Counted from the stretch's first letter, positions 9,001 to 29,228 are shown. The stretch is 60,016 nucleotides of DNA from Mycoplasma procyoni (GCF_017052595.1 NZ_JAFIDB010000007.1:1-60016); one strand, 5' to 3'. Numbers and translations are program-made. The notes: generated from the sequence alone by a model not told the origin.

Positions 9001-12000
9001 GTTGCTTGTTGGTCAGAAACAGATAAAGCTTTAACGTTTTTAACAACTGGAAGGGTGTTAAATAATTTTGTATCATCTGTAATTGATTCAATATCATTGA
9101 TATCAATACCAGAAATTTTGTATTTTTTACCTTCTAGTAAATCACTTAGATCAAATTCAGCTTCTAAGTTTCCTGCTCTTTCTGTAATTGTTACAGTTTT
9201 AGTTGTTTCTTCACCGTTGATTACTGGTGAAAGTTTAATTGTTACTTGTCTATCTTTTAGATAGTCATCTTCATCTTTAAATCTGTAAATTGCTTTTGCA
9301 GAAGTTGTTGTAATGTCTTCAATAACAACTTCAGCTACTTGAACATTAAGAGCTTTAGTCATAAAGCTTTTGTTAATGTCTTGAGCAATAGCGATATCTT
9401 GGTAGTTGTTATCTTCAACATCTACTTTAACACCTTGGATACTAAATTCAGTAAATTTAGTTAATCCAGTTAGATGCATTCTGAATGTATTGTCAGCAAT
9501 TGTAACATTTGGATCAGTTTGAGTAGAGTTTAGTTCAACAAGGTTGTTTTTTGAGTCTACTAATGTAATGCTAATGTGTTTTCCATTGAATTTGTTTTGT
9601 GGATCTCCGAAGTTAATAACAACTTCAGCGCTTGTTTCTCCAATGTTTTCAAAAGCAAATGATTTAATAATTTCTGATGTGTAGATTTTTCTATCAGATC
9701 TTAATAGATTATCTGCGAAGTTGATTCTTGTTGCTTGAGCAATAGTTGGATCAACAAATTCTAAACTTTCAACTGTGTAAGAATTACCAGCATCAAGTCC
9801 TGTTGCATCAAATGAAACAATTCCATTTTGAACTGTAGCATTGAAGAATTTGCTTTCTTCTTGTGAGTTATCTTTTTTGATACCTACTTTTAATTCTTTT
9901 CCATCTGCGTATGCATCAACAACATTATCGAAGTTGAACTCAAATGTAATTTCAGTATTTGTGTTTGAAATTTGGTTCATTCCAAGCACTTTAACTGTTT
10001 GTGCAGGTGTTTTGAATGTGTTTTGTTCTTCAACAAATGTTGTAGTTCTCTTGATTTCTTCGCCATTTAGATAAAGTTTATCAATTGTGTAAGTTGTATC
10101 TTTAGCTAAGTTTGTAAGATCAACTGAAATTAATTTTGAATCAAATTCAGCTTTTGTGATGGTTTTTTCCATTGATCCTGAAATACCATCAGCACTAAGA
10201 TATGAAACTTTAAATTTAGCATCTGATGTAATTAGTTGATCATCTGCATTAGTAATGCTGAAATTAATTTTAGCTGAATTTTCTGTGATGTCATTTGTTG
10301 GAATCTCGATTGCTGAAACAACTGCTTTAGTAAAGAAGTGGTTTTGCGCTTCTAAAGCTGCTGGAATTGAGAAATTGTAGTTTAATGAAGCATCAGCTGA
10401 TTCAATTCTTGTAATTTGGTATTTTTTACCTTCAGCTAAATTACTGAAGTTAATACTTGCAACTCCAAGATCATCAATTGTGATGTTTTCAATTTTTTGT
10501 TCAACTGCATTAGTATCTGTTGCGTCTTTGTAGTAAACATTAATTGTTTTTCCTACTAAAACAAGATCTTTGCTTAAATCAAAGGAAATTGATCCTTTTG
10601 CAGAAGTTTCTTTTTGATCTGAGTATTCTACTGATTTTAGTTCAAAGCTTGTTGCAGTTGTACTAAATTTGTTTTGTTCATTTGGTAATGTTGAAAGGTT
10701 ACCTGCGTAGAATGTATCTAAAGCATGATCGAATTGAATTGATTCAATTTCGTATTTGAATCCTTTTAATAATCCATTTAGTTCAAATGTAACAGTGTTA
10801 TCATCTGCTAATTCAACTAAAGCAGTTGAAATAGGAGGAATTTGTGAATCAATAGGTCTATAAACAATTTTAGCTTTTCTAGCTGTAGTACCATCTACTT
10901 TTGGAAGAGTATTTAAATTGTCTTCAAAAGCAATTTTAACTGTAGCTGTTGTATCAGTTGTTGTTGCTGAAATTGACTTAATTGTTGAGAAAGTAGCAAA
11001 TTGTTTTTCTGATTCTTTGTTTTGTGGTGTTGTAATTACAAATTTAAGATTTGGTTGTTCTTCAACTACAGCTTCTGTAATTACATATTGTGAACCTGAT
11101 TGTAGTGGAACAATTTGTGTAACTGGTTTACCTTTAGCATCTAAAACAACTTGTTTGCTTAAATCATAAACTAAACTACCTGCTTTACCTTCAGCCACTG
11201 CTTCAAATACTTGATCTGAAGCTGGGTTTAGTCTTTTGTATTTTAGTTTAACATTTTTACCATTGATAAATGAGTATTCTGGAGAAAATACAAGTGTTAA
11301 TGTAGCATTTGAGTGAGTTGGAACAATTGAACCTTGCAGAGCAAGTTCTACTGAATCAATTAGTGTAACAAATGTTCTAGCTTTTTCTCCTTCATCTCCT
11401 CTGTATTTTAGAGCAAATGGAATGTTAACGTCTTGATCACCAACTTTAATTTTTACTCTATCTAAAGTATAGTCTTGCCCTTGTGATAATCCATCTAGCT
11501 TAACAGAAGCTACATAGGTATCATTTGTTCCTTCTTTTAATTTTAAAACTGTTTTAGCAGGAACTTTTGGTAATAGAGGACTGAATGATACTTGGATTTC
11601 TTTTCCATCAATTTGATCTTTGTTGTCTTGAGAAACAAACTCAAGATCCATAACTGTGTTTGTATGTAAGAAGTTTTTGAATTCAACTTTTGAAACAGCA
11701 AGAGCTGTTTGGAATGTTCTTTTAGATTCATCTTGAAGATCTGATTTTCATTCTACTTGAGAATCTTGAACTTTAACAGCATCTACAATAAAGAATGAAC
11801 CTTCTTGTAGTGTTGATTTTTCATCTGCTCCGTCAAATCTGAAGTTAACAACATCCCCAACAACACGTGCACTGATTTCTTTTTGTTCGCTTGAACCTTT
11901 TCTTCTATAAACAAGAGTAGCTTCTTTACCAGTTAAACTGAAATCAGCTTCATTTGTTGTTTTTTTGAAACCAATTAGAATGTCTGCTGTATTTTCTTTA

Positions 12001-12881
12001 ACTTGAACAGCTTCAAATGAACTAGCTGTTAGTGAAACATCAGCAGTTTTGAATGTTGAACCACCTTCAATATCGCTTGGATTAATTGATTTTGCATAAG
12101 CAACTTCAATTTCTCTTGGTTTTTCAATTCCGTTATTTGATTCTTCTAAAATAGCAACATATTCAATTGTATATCTTCTTGAAGGTTGCAGTCCAGAAAG
12201 TGTAAAGACAGCTTGTCCATTTTTAATTTCAACTTCTTCTTGAGAACGACTTTCGTCATTTCTGAAGTTTTTATCGTTGTTTGTTGAAGTATAGAAGTAT
12301 TTAAGAATTGCTTTTTTATTTTCAAGTGTTTTTTGGTTGTCTCCAAATGTAACAGTAATTTTTTGTTCTGTTCCACTTGTAGAATCGAATTTGAAGCTAG
12401 AAACGTTAGCTTTTGTGAAAACGTAGTTATTTGCTATTGCTGAAGTATTAAATTGTAGATTCTCTTTTGTGATTCCACTTGAAGCAGAAGAGAAAACAAT
12501 TTCATACTTAGTACCAGCTAGAAGTTTTTGTTCTAGATCTGATCCTGAATAAACTCATTTTCTGTATAGTTGATTAAATTTAGCTAAACCGACTTGAGCG
12601 GCTGTTGATTTTCTTTTTCCATCTCCATCTACTTCATATAATGAAACTTTGATGTCTTTTCCATTTAATTCTCCAGTTTGAGCATCATTAAATGAGAAAT
12701 CAAAATTAACAGAATCATCAGTTGTTGATTTTGTATCTTGATTTAGTTCAATAATGTCGTACTGAATTTGTTTTCAGTTCTTGAAAATAAATGGAGAAAG
12801 TATAGATGTTGCAGCAAGAGCACCACCAAATGCTAGAGCAATGATGGCTAATATTTTTTTAGTCTTTTTATTCTTTTTCAT
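3084..12881 (-). CDS. Giant repeat surface protein 1 (DUF1410-like repeats)
   Basis: One uninterrupted frame of 3265 codons once UGA is read as Trp. It starts with a basic stretch and one hydrophobic segment (about residues 9-30), with no lipobox Cys, so it should be anchored in the membrane with the rest outside. The body is a chain of roughly 30 units of about 95-105 residues. Each has a pattern like FxT...V..I....T..SA.V.I.F....L.GK.V...Y.......G..F.L.GL..G..Y.I..I, typical of a beta-sandwich and close to the mycoplasma/ureaplasma DUF1410 type. The last ~500 residues differ and resemble the C-terminus of protein 2. Ribosome-binding site AAGGAGATAAAG; stop TAA. Likely an adhesin or surface coat; the function is not shown by sequence. 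Confidence 0.85.
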
Positions 12882-12894
12882 CTTTATCTCCTTC

Positions 12895-23164
<10,270 letters not shown>

Positions 23165-23172
<8 letters not shown>

Positions 23173-25132
23173 TTTGTCCTCTCTTTATGGTTTCTATGTT
23201 CTTCTGCTTTATAAATGGCATTAATGAAGAAATAGTTACATATCAATTTGGTTGTTGTCCTTTTTTAAATACCACTCTTAATGCATAAACATTATCTCTG
23301 ATTAATGTTTGCTCGTAGGCGTGTGGTATTGCATGTGGTCAACCAGTTGTGACTGTTTTATGGGCGGTGTCAGCGTTTTTTCATTCTGAACCTTCATGTG
23401 TTTGATATTGGATTGAATAGTAGTCATTATTTTCTTTGTGGTATCCTGTGTAATTTAAGAAAATTAATTCCAGCTTTTCAATGTATATTGGTTTTTTATC
23501 TTTTTTGACTATTTCAAAAATGATATCTTTAGATTGATTAGAATTGTTGTATCAGTAGTTTTGACCGATTTTACCACCAGCTCCTACTGGATCAAATACA
23601 TACTCTTTTTTCCATGATTTGTAATATGGAGCATCCGCTTTAATATCTCAGGCTTTAATTCTGTTTGTATTTTTGTAGTCTTTGTCTTGGGCGATAATTT
23701 TGTTAAAACTATTGAAGGTAATTGTTGATGTTTGGATGGCGTCATTTTTCTTGACTTCAAACAATCCAACAAAAACTCCATCATAATCATCTACTTTAAT
23801 GTTTTGAATTAGTTTAAAGTGAATTTGTTCTTCTTCGTCTGTATAAGAGAAATTTGGATTTTGTTCTACAAACTCTCTTGGCAGAAGATCTTTGTTGATT
23901 AGTTGGTCGATTTTGGCTTGATAGATTTGTCTATCTTTGTTTGCTGCTCTTTCGACTATTTCAGCATCTGTTTCAAAATCTCAACTAATAGTTTTTGTGA
24001 ATGTAATAGTTTTATTATTTTTGCTAAATGACAATTGAACATTTGAAGTTCTTAAACCACTTTGTTGATCTTCAATTATTTCTGTAAATGAATCGATGTT
24101 TATTTGATGATTATTAACAGGGTTATTAATCATAAAATCATCGATTGTGTATTGTGAAGACTTTTTGGTTATTGAATCTTCTTTAACACTTAATTCTGTT
24201 TGATTTTGAGTGTTTTCGATGTCAATTGTGTAAGGTGATTTGAATGCTGTAAAGTTTTTGATCGCATATTGTTCGCTTTTATCTTTGTGTGTTGCTTTTA
24301 CAAAGATTGTTAATGAATTTTCATCTTCGTTTAATACAAAGGTAGAAACTTCATAGTTTAGCTCTGGATCTAAGTTAGTTTTATCAAACATAAATGATTC
24401 TTTTTTGATTTGATCAAAGGTCATTTCGTTTGATTCTAAAGAAGGAATAATTCTTGTTTTTTCTGAAAACTCAAATTCTTTTTCTTTAGGTTTTGCAACC
24501 TCTTGTGGTGGTTGAGGTTTTGGTTTTGGTATTTCCTCTTTTTTAGGAGGTTTTGATTGTTCTTGTGTGTTATTAGTTTCTTGAATATTAGGTTTAGTTT
24601 TAAGCGGTGTGTTTTCTGTGTTTTGAATAGTATTGTCTGTTTTTTGAATGTTTTGATTAGTTTGTTTTGGCGGTTCTTGAGCAACTTCTTTAGGTGGTTC
24701 AGGTTCTTTTGCTTCAACAGTTTTTATTGGTTCAACTGTTGGAGGTTTTTCTTCTGTTTTTGTGTTAATTTCCTGTGTTTTTGGTGGTTTTTGGTCATTA
24801 TTTTCTTCATTTACTACAGATTTAGGTGGTTCTGTTTCTGTATTATCTTGAACTGAAGTTTCTTGATTTTGGCCACTTATTTCAGAATTTTGCGTCTGAT
24901 TTGGTGAATTATTATCGCCTATTTCGTCGTTTTTTATCTCTTGTTTGTCATCTTTTTTATTTATTACAGGTGGTTTTTCATCACTCGTTTTTTTGAAAGT
25001 TATTTTTTCTTGACTATTACCCGGAATGTAAGTTTTTTCTTGTTTAGAACCTACATAACTTACAACTCCAATAACTCCACCACTAAGAACGCCGACAGAG
25101 GCTAATCCTATTATTACTTTTTTAGTTATCAT
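23165..25132 (-). CDS. Anchored proline/glutamate-rich surface protein, first gene of the giant operon
   Basis: The frame is 655 aa. Residues 1-5 are basic-leaning, residues 6-30 form one hydrophobic segment (IIGLASVGVLSGGVIGVVSYVG) with no lipobox Cys. Residues about 45-225 are a low-complexity linker rich in Pro, Glu, Gln, Thr and Asn with many PPK/EPP groups, a cell-surface spacer type. The rest is a folded region whose last ~150 residues (VGAGGKIGQNYWYNNSN ... YALRVVFKKGQQPNWYV) look like a beta-sandwich, perhaps of the F5/8-type-C class; this is weak. It overlaps the start of giant gene 2, so the three genes probably form one unit. I do not recognise a named family. Confidence 0.8.
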
Positions 25133-25350
25133 AATCTCTACATTCTTTTCTTTATTTTTTTATAAATTTTACTATTTTTTTTCTAATTTTAGAGAGAAAA
25201 TGCAAAAAAGGTTAAAAATATAACCGACTTTTTTGCTTTTAAAAGGTCTAATGTGTTATTTTAGAATCAAAAACAATTTTTGATTTAGAAATAAAATATT
25301 TTCCTTTTTCTCTTTTTATACTATTCTTTTAACATTCAAACTATATCTAC

Positions 25351-25356
25351 ATTATA
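25351..25356 (-). promoter_or_regulatory. -10 box of the giant surface-protein operon; 25133-25612 otherwise empty
   Basis: GTGGTATAAT on the minus strand lies about 220 bases before the 655-aa gene. No good -35 is seen. The leader contains a palindrome AATCAAAAA/TTTTTGATT (about 25266-25286) that could be a hairpin. No ORF worth reporting lies in 25133-25612; it is very AT-rich, and near 25590-25612 it contains a trace of an abi gene 3' end. Confidence 0.55.
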
Positions 25357-25612
25357 CCACTTTAGTAAATATTCTAAATAAATGTGTTGTTTGAACATGA
25401 TTTTGTTAAAAAAACAGTTATTTTTTTCTTTTTGCTTAAAACTTAATATTTGAATTATAACACAAAAGACAAAAAAACAAAATTTACGTATTTTTCAATC
25501 ATTGAATGTATATATTGTTTAGTTAAAGTAAATTAAAAGAGTAAAAAAATAACAATCTGTTTTAAGTTTTCGCTTCGCTTTAAAGTGCATTTATCTATTT
25601 TAAAAAGGAATT

Positions 25613-25710
25613 TAAAAAACTCGCCAAAGAGCGAGCTTTTCGCTGTTCAACATATTCGTCATTTAAGTCGAAGATACGTTGAGCCGCATAGGGAGCGACC
25701 ATTTTCCAAT
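25613..25710 (-). ncRNA. Abi-associated structured RNA, copy A (orphan)
   Basis: Minus-strand RNA of about 98 nt. A -10-like ATGATA (TATCAT on the minus strand, 25717-25722) lies 6-7 bases before the predicted 5' end. Fold: hairpin 1 GUCGC/GCGGC; long hairpin 2 UCAACGUAU/AUAUGUUGA with a CU bulge and UCG/CGA cap; linker GAACAGCGAAAA; then a terminator stem GCUCGC/GCGAGU with U-run. No abi gene lies at its 3' side, only a trace of the last codons (AAAAAGGAATTT), so this copy is an orphan. Abi1 begins 230 bases away on the other side. Confidence 0.75.
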
Positions 25711-25765
25711 AATTAAATGATACCACTAAAAAATTTATCTTTATCTAAAATCAGATTTTTCTTGT

Positions 25766-25771
25766 TATATT
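25766..25771 (+). promoter_or_regulatory. Probable -10 of abi1 inside conserved element TTTTTCTTGTTATATTA
   Basis: TATATT sits in a 17-base string that recurs at nearly the same distance beyond RNA copies A to F. On the plus strand it would be a promoter with a TG-like extended -10, giving a 5' leader of about 165 nt for abi1. No -35 is conserved. It could instead be an upstream element for the minus-strand RNA, as its distance to that promoter is also fixed (about 33 bases in A and B). Confidence 0.45.
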
Positions 25772-25820
25772 AGTTTTATTAATTGACATTAGTTAAATTA
25801 ACATAAGAACAAAACTAATG

Positions 25821-25941
25821 CCATTTTCTGTGGAAAATTTTAGGAAGAAAAGCAGAAATTTTCCCATTTTTTTCCTTTTTAGGCCGTTTTTGGCAAAAAA
25901 TTTCTATTCTAGAGGGGATAAACCCCTCAGAAAGGATTAAA
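25821..25941 (+). promoter_or_regulatory. Conserved structured 5' leader of abi1
   Basis: This segment is nearly the same before abi1 and abi2 and recognisable before abi3. It contains a hairpin GGAAAATTT/AAATTTTCC with variable loop, a T-rich stretch, the string AAAAAATTTCTATTCTAG, and a GC-rich hairpin GAGGGG-ATAAA-CCCCTC immediately before the ribosome-binding site AGAAAGGA. CCATTTTC in the leader is complementary to GAAAATGG near the 5' end of the minus-strand RNA. Conservation in untranslated sequence points to control of toxin expression. Confidence 0.6.
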
Positions 25942-26928
25942 ATGAAAGATTTTTTAACATTTGAACAACAACTAAAAAGACTAAAAGAAATTAAAAATAT
26001 GAAAACAAAACAGAATCAAGAACAAGAAATAATTGCCTATCTAAAACAAAATAATTATGTGCATTTTTTCACGCCTTTTAAACCTGTTTTTGCAGAAATA
26101 AAAGATGAATCGGAAGTTGAGTGAGAACAAATCACTCAAGATTGAAAAGGTCAAAATAAATACTACAATTTCTTTAAACCGCTTTACAAAACAAATGAAA
26201 ATCAAGATCACATCTACAAAAACTGATTTAGTTTTGATAAACTAAAAGACTTTAATGAAAGCAACAAGAAATTTTCTGACTATTTATTAATTAATATTTT
26301 GAAGTTAGAAAAGAGAATTAAAAGTATTTTAGGAAACTTTATTGCAAAATGAATATTCACTACAGATAATCCAAATTTTAAATTTCAATATGATAAATGA
26401 CTTGATTTTTTGGAAGCTAGTTGAATCGATAGAGAAGAATATCTTAAATTTAGAACTAAAACTGAATGTGATTCAAATTATATTTGGTTCGATATAGAAA
26501 ATTTAACTTTTGGGAATTTGGTATCTCTATTAAGTAATCTACTAAGAGATGATAATCGTTTTCTATCAAAAAAAGAAAAAACAAAGCTAAAGTTTGAAAT
26601 ATTTGAAAGAAATATTTACTCTACTAAAATTAATAGAATTCTTTCTTTTGCATTGAGATTAAGGAATTTTCTCGCACACTCAAAGAACCTTCAATATTTT
26701 TATATTTTAGAAGTAAATGATATTATCAGGAAAGAACTATCTAAAAATGATTGCAAAATCCAAATTAAAATATTTGATCAAAATAAATTTTTATACCTTT
26801 TCTTAAATAAAAAAGGTGTTATTCCTTATTCATTTGATTTATTAGTTACAAAACAAAAGAAATCAGTAAATAAAATCATTAGAGAAGATTTTAAACTTCT
26901 AATTCATTTTTTTGAAAAGGTATTTTAA
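25942..26928 (+). CDS. Abi1: Abi_2/AbiF-like HEPN ribonuclease
   Basis: A 328-aa protein with eight or so UGA Trp codons. The N-terminus LTFEQQLKRLKEIKN followed by IIAYLKQNNYVHFFTPFK, and later DKLKDFNESNKKFSDYLLINILKLEKRIKS, match the Abi_2/AbiD-AbiF family. The HEPN ribonuclease motif R-x4-H is RNFLAH, R241 to H246, followed by SKNLQYFY. Such proteins act as abortive-infection toxins that cut RNA. Its stop codon merges into the terminator hairpin of RNA copy B, which runs toward it. Start chosen at ATG with AAAGGA five bases upstream. It is intact; the closest relative in the window is Abi2, of equal original length. Confidence 0.85.
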
Positions 26929-27023
26929 AAAACTTACCTTAAGGGTAAGTTTTTCTCTGTTCAACCTATTCGTCATTTAAGCCGAAGATACGTTGAGCCG
27001 CATAGGAGCGACCATTTTCCAAT
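26927..27023 (-). ncRNA. Abi-associated structured RNA, copy B (next to abi1)
   Basis: Minus-strand RNA of about 97 nt, convergent with abi1. Its -10-like box is TATTAT (27030-27035). Hairpin 1 GUCGC/GCGGC and hairpin 2 match copies A and F closely; the linker reads GAACAGAGAAAA. The terminator stem is different in sequence (ACUUACC/GGUAAGU) yet pairs fully, so this stem is kept by structure. The terminator works for both strands and begins at the abi1 stop codon. Confidence 0.78.
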
Positions 27024-27075
27024 AATTAAATAATAGCATAAAATTTGTTTTATTTCAAAAAAATACTTTTTTTCT

Positions 27076-27082
27076 TGTTATA
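27076..27082 (+). promoter_or_regulatory. Probable promoter element of abi2
   Basis: A second copy of TTTTTCTTGTTATATTA beyond RNA copy B, with the TATATT core in the same position relative to the leader and gene as for abi1. The exact start of transcription is not determined. Confidence 0.42.
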
Positions 27083-27140
27083 TTAAATTTCATTAATTGT
27101 TATTATAAAAGTAATTTGAAAAATAAAACTCAAATTAACG

Positions 27141-27261
27141 CTATTTTCTGTGGAAAATTTTAGGAAAAATACTAGAAGTTTTCCCAAGTTTTTCCTTTTT
27201 AGGTTGTTTTTGGCAAAAAATTTCTATTCTAGAGGGGATAAACCCCTCAGAAAGGATGAAA
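27141..27261 (+). promoter_or_regulatory. Conserved structured 5' leader of abi2
   Basis: Almost identical to the abi1 leader, including the GAGGGG-ATAAA-CCCCTC hairpin before AGAAAGGA. The upstream hairpin keeps GGAAAA/TTTTCC while its loop has changed, consistent with conservation of pairing. Confidence 0.6.
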
Positions 27262-28101
27262 ATGAAAGATTTTTTAACATTTGAACAACAACTAAAAAGA
27301 CTAAAAGAAGTCAAAAATATGAAAACAAAACAGAACCAAGAACAAGAAATAATTGACTATCTAAAACAAAATAATTATGTGCATTTTTTCACACCTTTTA
27401 AACCTGTTTTTGCAGAAATAAAGGATGAATCAGAAGTTGAATGAGAACAAATAACTCAAGACTGAAAAGGTCAAAATAAGTATCATAATTTCTTTAAATC
27501 CCTTTACAAAACAAACGAAAATCAAGATCATATTTATAAAAACTGATTTAGTTTTGATAAGCTTAAAAATTTTAATGAAAACAACAAAAAGTTTTCCGAT
27601 TATCTTCTAAACAATATTCTAAAACTCGAAAAGAGAATAAAGAGTATTGTGGGTAATTTCATTGCCAAATTAATGTTTGTTACAGAAGACGAAAACTTCA
27701 GAACTAAATATGATAAATGACTTGATTTTCTTGAGACTATTTGATTCAATAAAGAAGAATATGCCAAATTCAGATCAAAAATTGAACACCACTCAAATTA
27801 CATTTGATTTGATATTGAAAATTTAACTTTTGGAAATTTATTACTGCTACTAAACAATTTGTTAAGCAAAGATAATTTCTTAATCAATCAATATGAAAAG
27901 ACTTTTCTTAAATCCGAAATATTTGGAACACACATTTATTCAAGCAAGATAAATAGATTTCTTTCTTTTGCATTAAGAATAAGAAATTTTTTAGCTCACT
28001 CTAAAAATATTCAATATTTTTATATTTTAGAAGTTAATGACATTATAAGAAGAGAACTTTCAAAAAAATCTTATGAAATACACATAAAAAGATATGATTA
28101 A
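27262..28101 (+). pseudogene. Abi2: HEPN Abi protein truncated by a premature stop
   Basis: The first 279 codons match Abi1 closely throughout, including the N-terminal LTFEQQLKRLKEVKN and the HEPN motif RNFLAH at R241-H246. Codon 280 is TAA (28099-28101), where Abi1 has CAA (Gln). The reading frame then continues in register for 48 more codons (SKFLYVIWGDLGIIPYSF ... FFKKAF) to TAA at 28246-28248, exactly the length of Abi1 (987 bases). So a single C-to-T change removed the last 48 residues. The truncated protein may still fold and keeps the active site, so inactivity is not proven. I use the second of two in-frame ATGs by analogy with abi1. Confidence 0.82.
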
Positions 28102-28246
28102 AGCAAATTTTTGTATGTTATTTGAGGAGATTTAGGAATAATCCCTTATTCTTTTGATTTATTAATCACAAAAGAAAATAAGTCAGTAAATAAAATTATT
28201 CAAGAAGATTTTAAAACTTTAATCAATTTCTTTAAAAAAGCGTTTT

Positions 28247-28340
28247 AAAAAGCTCACTAATAGCGAGCTTTCACTGTCCTGCGTATTCGTCATTTAAGTC
28301 GAAGATACCCAGAGCCGCATAGAAGCGACCATTTTCCAAT
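28247..28340 (-). ncRNA. Abi-associated structured RNA, copy C (next to abi2)
   Basis: Minus-strand RNA with -10-like TAGAAT (28347-28352). Hairpin 2 is UCUGGGUAU against AUACGCAGGA, replacing the CAAC/GUUG core of copy A with CUGG-type/CGCAG on both sides, a compensatory change. The apex UCG/CGA and linker GGACAGUGAAAGC are kept. The terminator starts at the last codon of the original abi2 frame. Confidence 0.77.
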
Positions 28341-28455
28341 AATTAAATTCTACCACAGAAAAACACCTTTCTAGCAAAAATGATTTTTTTCTTATTATAT
28401 TAAGTGAAATTTCAAATGATTTTAATTTTCTTATAAAAATTCTAAAAAGGAATTT

Positions 28456-28549
28456 TAAAAACCTGCCATAAGCAAGTTTTCACTGTTCCGGATATTTGCA
28501 CTTAAGCAACAGATAGCCAGGATCCGCTTAGGAGCGACCATTTTCCAAT
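28456..28549 (-). ncRNA. Abi-associated structured RNA, copy D (orphan)
   Basis: Minus-strand RNA with -10-like TAGAAT (28556-28561). Hairpin 1 is UCGC/GCGG. Hairpin 2 is UCCUGGCUAU against AUAUCCGGA with apex UUGC/GCAA, differing from copy A at both strands of the stem while still pairing. The interval toward copy C (28341-28455) holds only the TTATTATATTA element and AAAAAGGAATTTT, a trace of an abi 3' end, as before copy A. No abi gene remains for this copy. Confidence 0.74.
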
Positions 28550-28612
28550 AATTAAATTCTATCACTAAAAATTTACTTTTATCTAAATTGTCTTTTTTTC
28601 TTGTTATATTAA

Positions 28613-28821
28613 CAATATTACAAGGAAAGAACTTTCAAAAAAAGACTGTGGAATACATATAAAAATATGATCAAAGTAAATTTCTGTGTGTTATTTGAAG
28701 AGATTTAGGGATAATCCCTTATTCTTTTGATTTATTAATCGCAAGAGAAAACAAGTCCGTAAACAAAATTATTCAAGAGGATTTCAAAACTTTAATCCAT
28801 TTCTTTAAAAAAGCGTTTTAA
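28613..28821 (+). pseudogene. Remnant of an abi gene (C-terminal third)
   Basis: Starting right after a TTTTTCTTGTTATATTA element, the DNA matches the abi2 region from RRELSKK to the stop, at DNA level, with a two-base loss after CACATAAAAA that breaks the frame. The N-terminal 250 codons, leader and HEPN motif are gone. It still has GATCAAAG where abi2 has GATTAAAG, showing that Gln was ancestral. Confidence 0.75.
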
Positions 28822-28914
28822 AAAACTCGCTTGTAGCGAGCTTTCACTGTCCTGCGTATTCGTCATTTAAGTCGAATGATACCCAGAGCCGCTCAAAAGC
28901 GACCATTTTCCAAT
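28820..28914 (-). ncRNA. Abi-associated structured RNA, copy E (next to abi remnant)
   Basis: Minus-strand RNA with -10-like TACTAT (28921-28926). Hairpin 1 is extended to GUCGCU/AGCGGC around UUUG. Hairpin 2 resembles copy C but has one extra base in the bulge (GAATGATAC on the plus strand). The linker GGACAGUGAAAGC and terminator GCUCGC/GCGAGU are kept. It is convergent with a broken abi fragment. Confidence 0.74.
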
Positions 28915-28989
28915 AACTAAATAGTACCATAAAAAGTCGTGTTTTTGTATAAAAAGTATTTTTTCTTGTTATGTTAATTCATTAATTGT

Positions 28990-29069
28990 TATTAGCTGTC
29001 TTTCTATTATAGAAGCAACACAAAATCTAAGGAAGACCAAAATTAAATATTTCTAATTTTAAAAGTATT
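28990..29069 (+). pseudogene. Fossil abi leader and 3' end
   Basis: TTTCTATTATAG followed by GGAAGACCAAAATTAAA lines up with the end of the abi3 leader (TTTCTATTCTAG ... GAAAGGACCAAAATGAAA), but the start codon has become ATT and the coding body is missing. RNA copy F follows directly. A TTCTTGTTATGTTA element lies just before. This is what is left of another unit. Confidence 0.4.
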
Positions 29070-29167
29070 TAAAAAGCTCACCTTAAAGGCAAGCTTTTCT
29101 CTGTTCAAGATATTCGTCATTTAAGCCGAAGATACGTTGAGCCGCTTAGGAGCGACCATTTTCCAAT
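29070..29167 (-). ncRNA. Abi-associated structured RNA, copy F (orphan)
   Basis: Minus-strand RNA very close to copy B: -10-like TATTAT (29174-29179), hairpin 1 GUCGC/GCGGC, hairpin 2 UCAACGUAUC against GAAUAUCUUGAA, linker GAACAGAGAAAA, terminator GCUUGCC/GGUGAGC. No intact abi gene faces it; only the fossil at 28990-29069 does. Abi3 lies on its promoter side. Confidence 0.75.
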
Positions 29168-29221
29168 AATTAAATAATACCACATAAAAACACGCTCTTC
29201 TATAAAAATCACTTTTTCTTG

Positions 29222-29228
29222 TTATATT
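29222..29228 (+). promoter_or_regulatory. Probable promoter element of abi3
   Basis: CTTTTTCTTGTTATATTA again lies about 180 bases before the ATG, in the same place as for abi1 and abi2. Confidence 0.4.

Noticed and set aside
3084-12881. Frame breaks splitting the giant genes into many pseudogene pieces
   Set aside because: Every break is a UGA in the same frame; with UGA as Trp each gene is one continuous frame.
25260-25290. Palindrome AATCAAAAA/TTTTTGATT as a terminator
   Set aside because: No U-rich tract follows on the strand transcribed toward the surface-protein operon, and it lies inside that leader; left as a possible hairpin only.
25942-26928. Cas13-like effector
   Set aside because: Only one HEPN motif and 328 residues; fits single-HEPN Abi proteins, not a two-HEPN effector.
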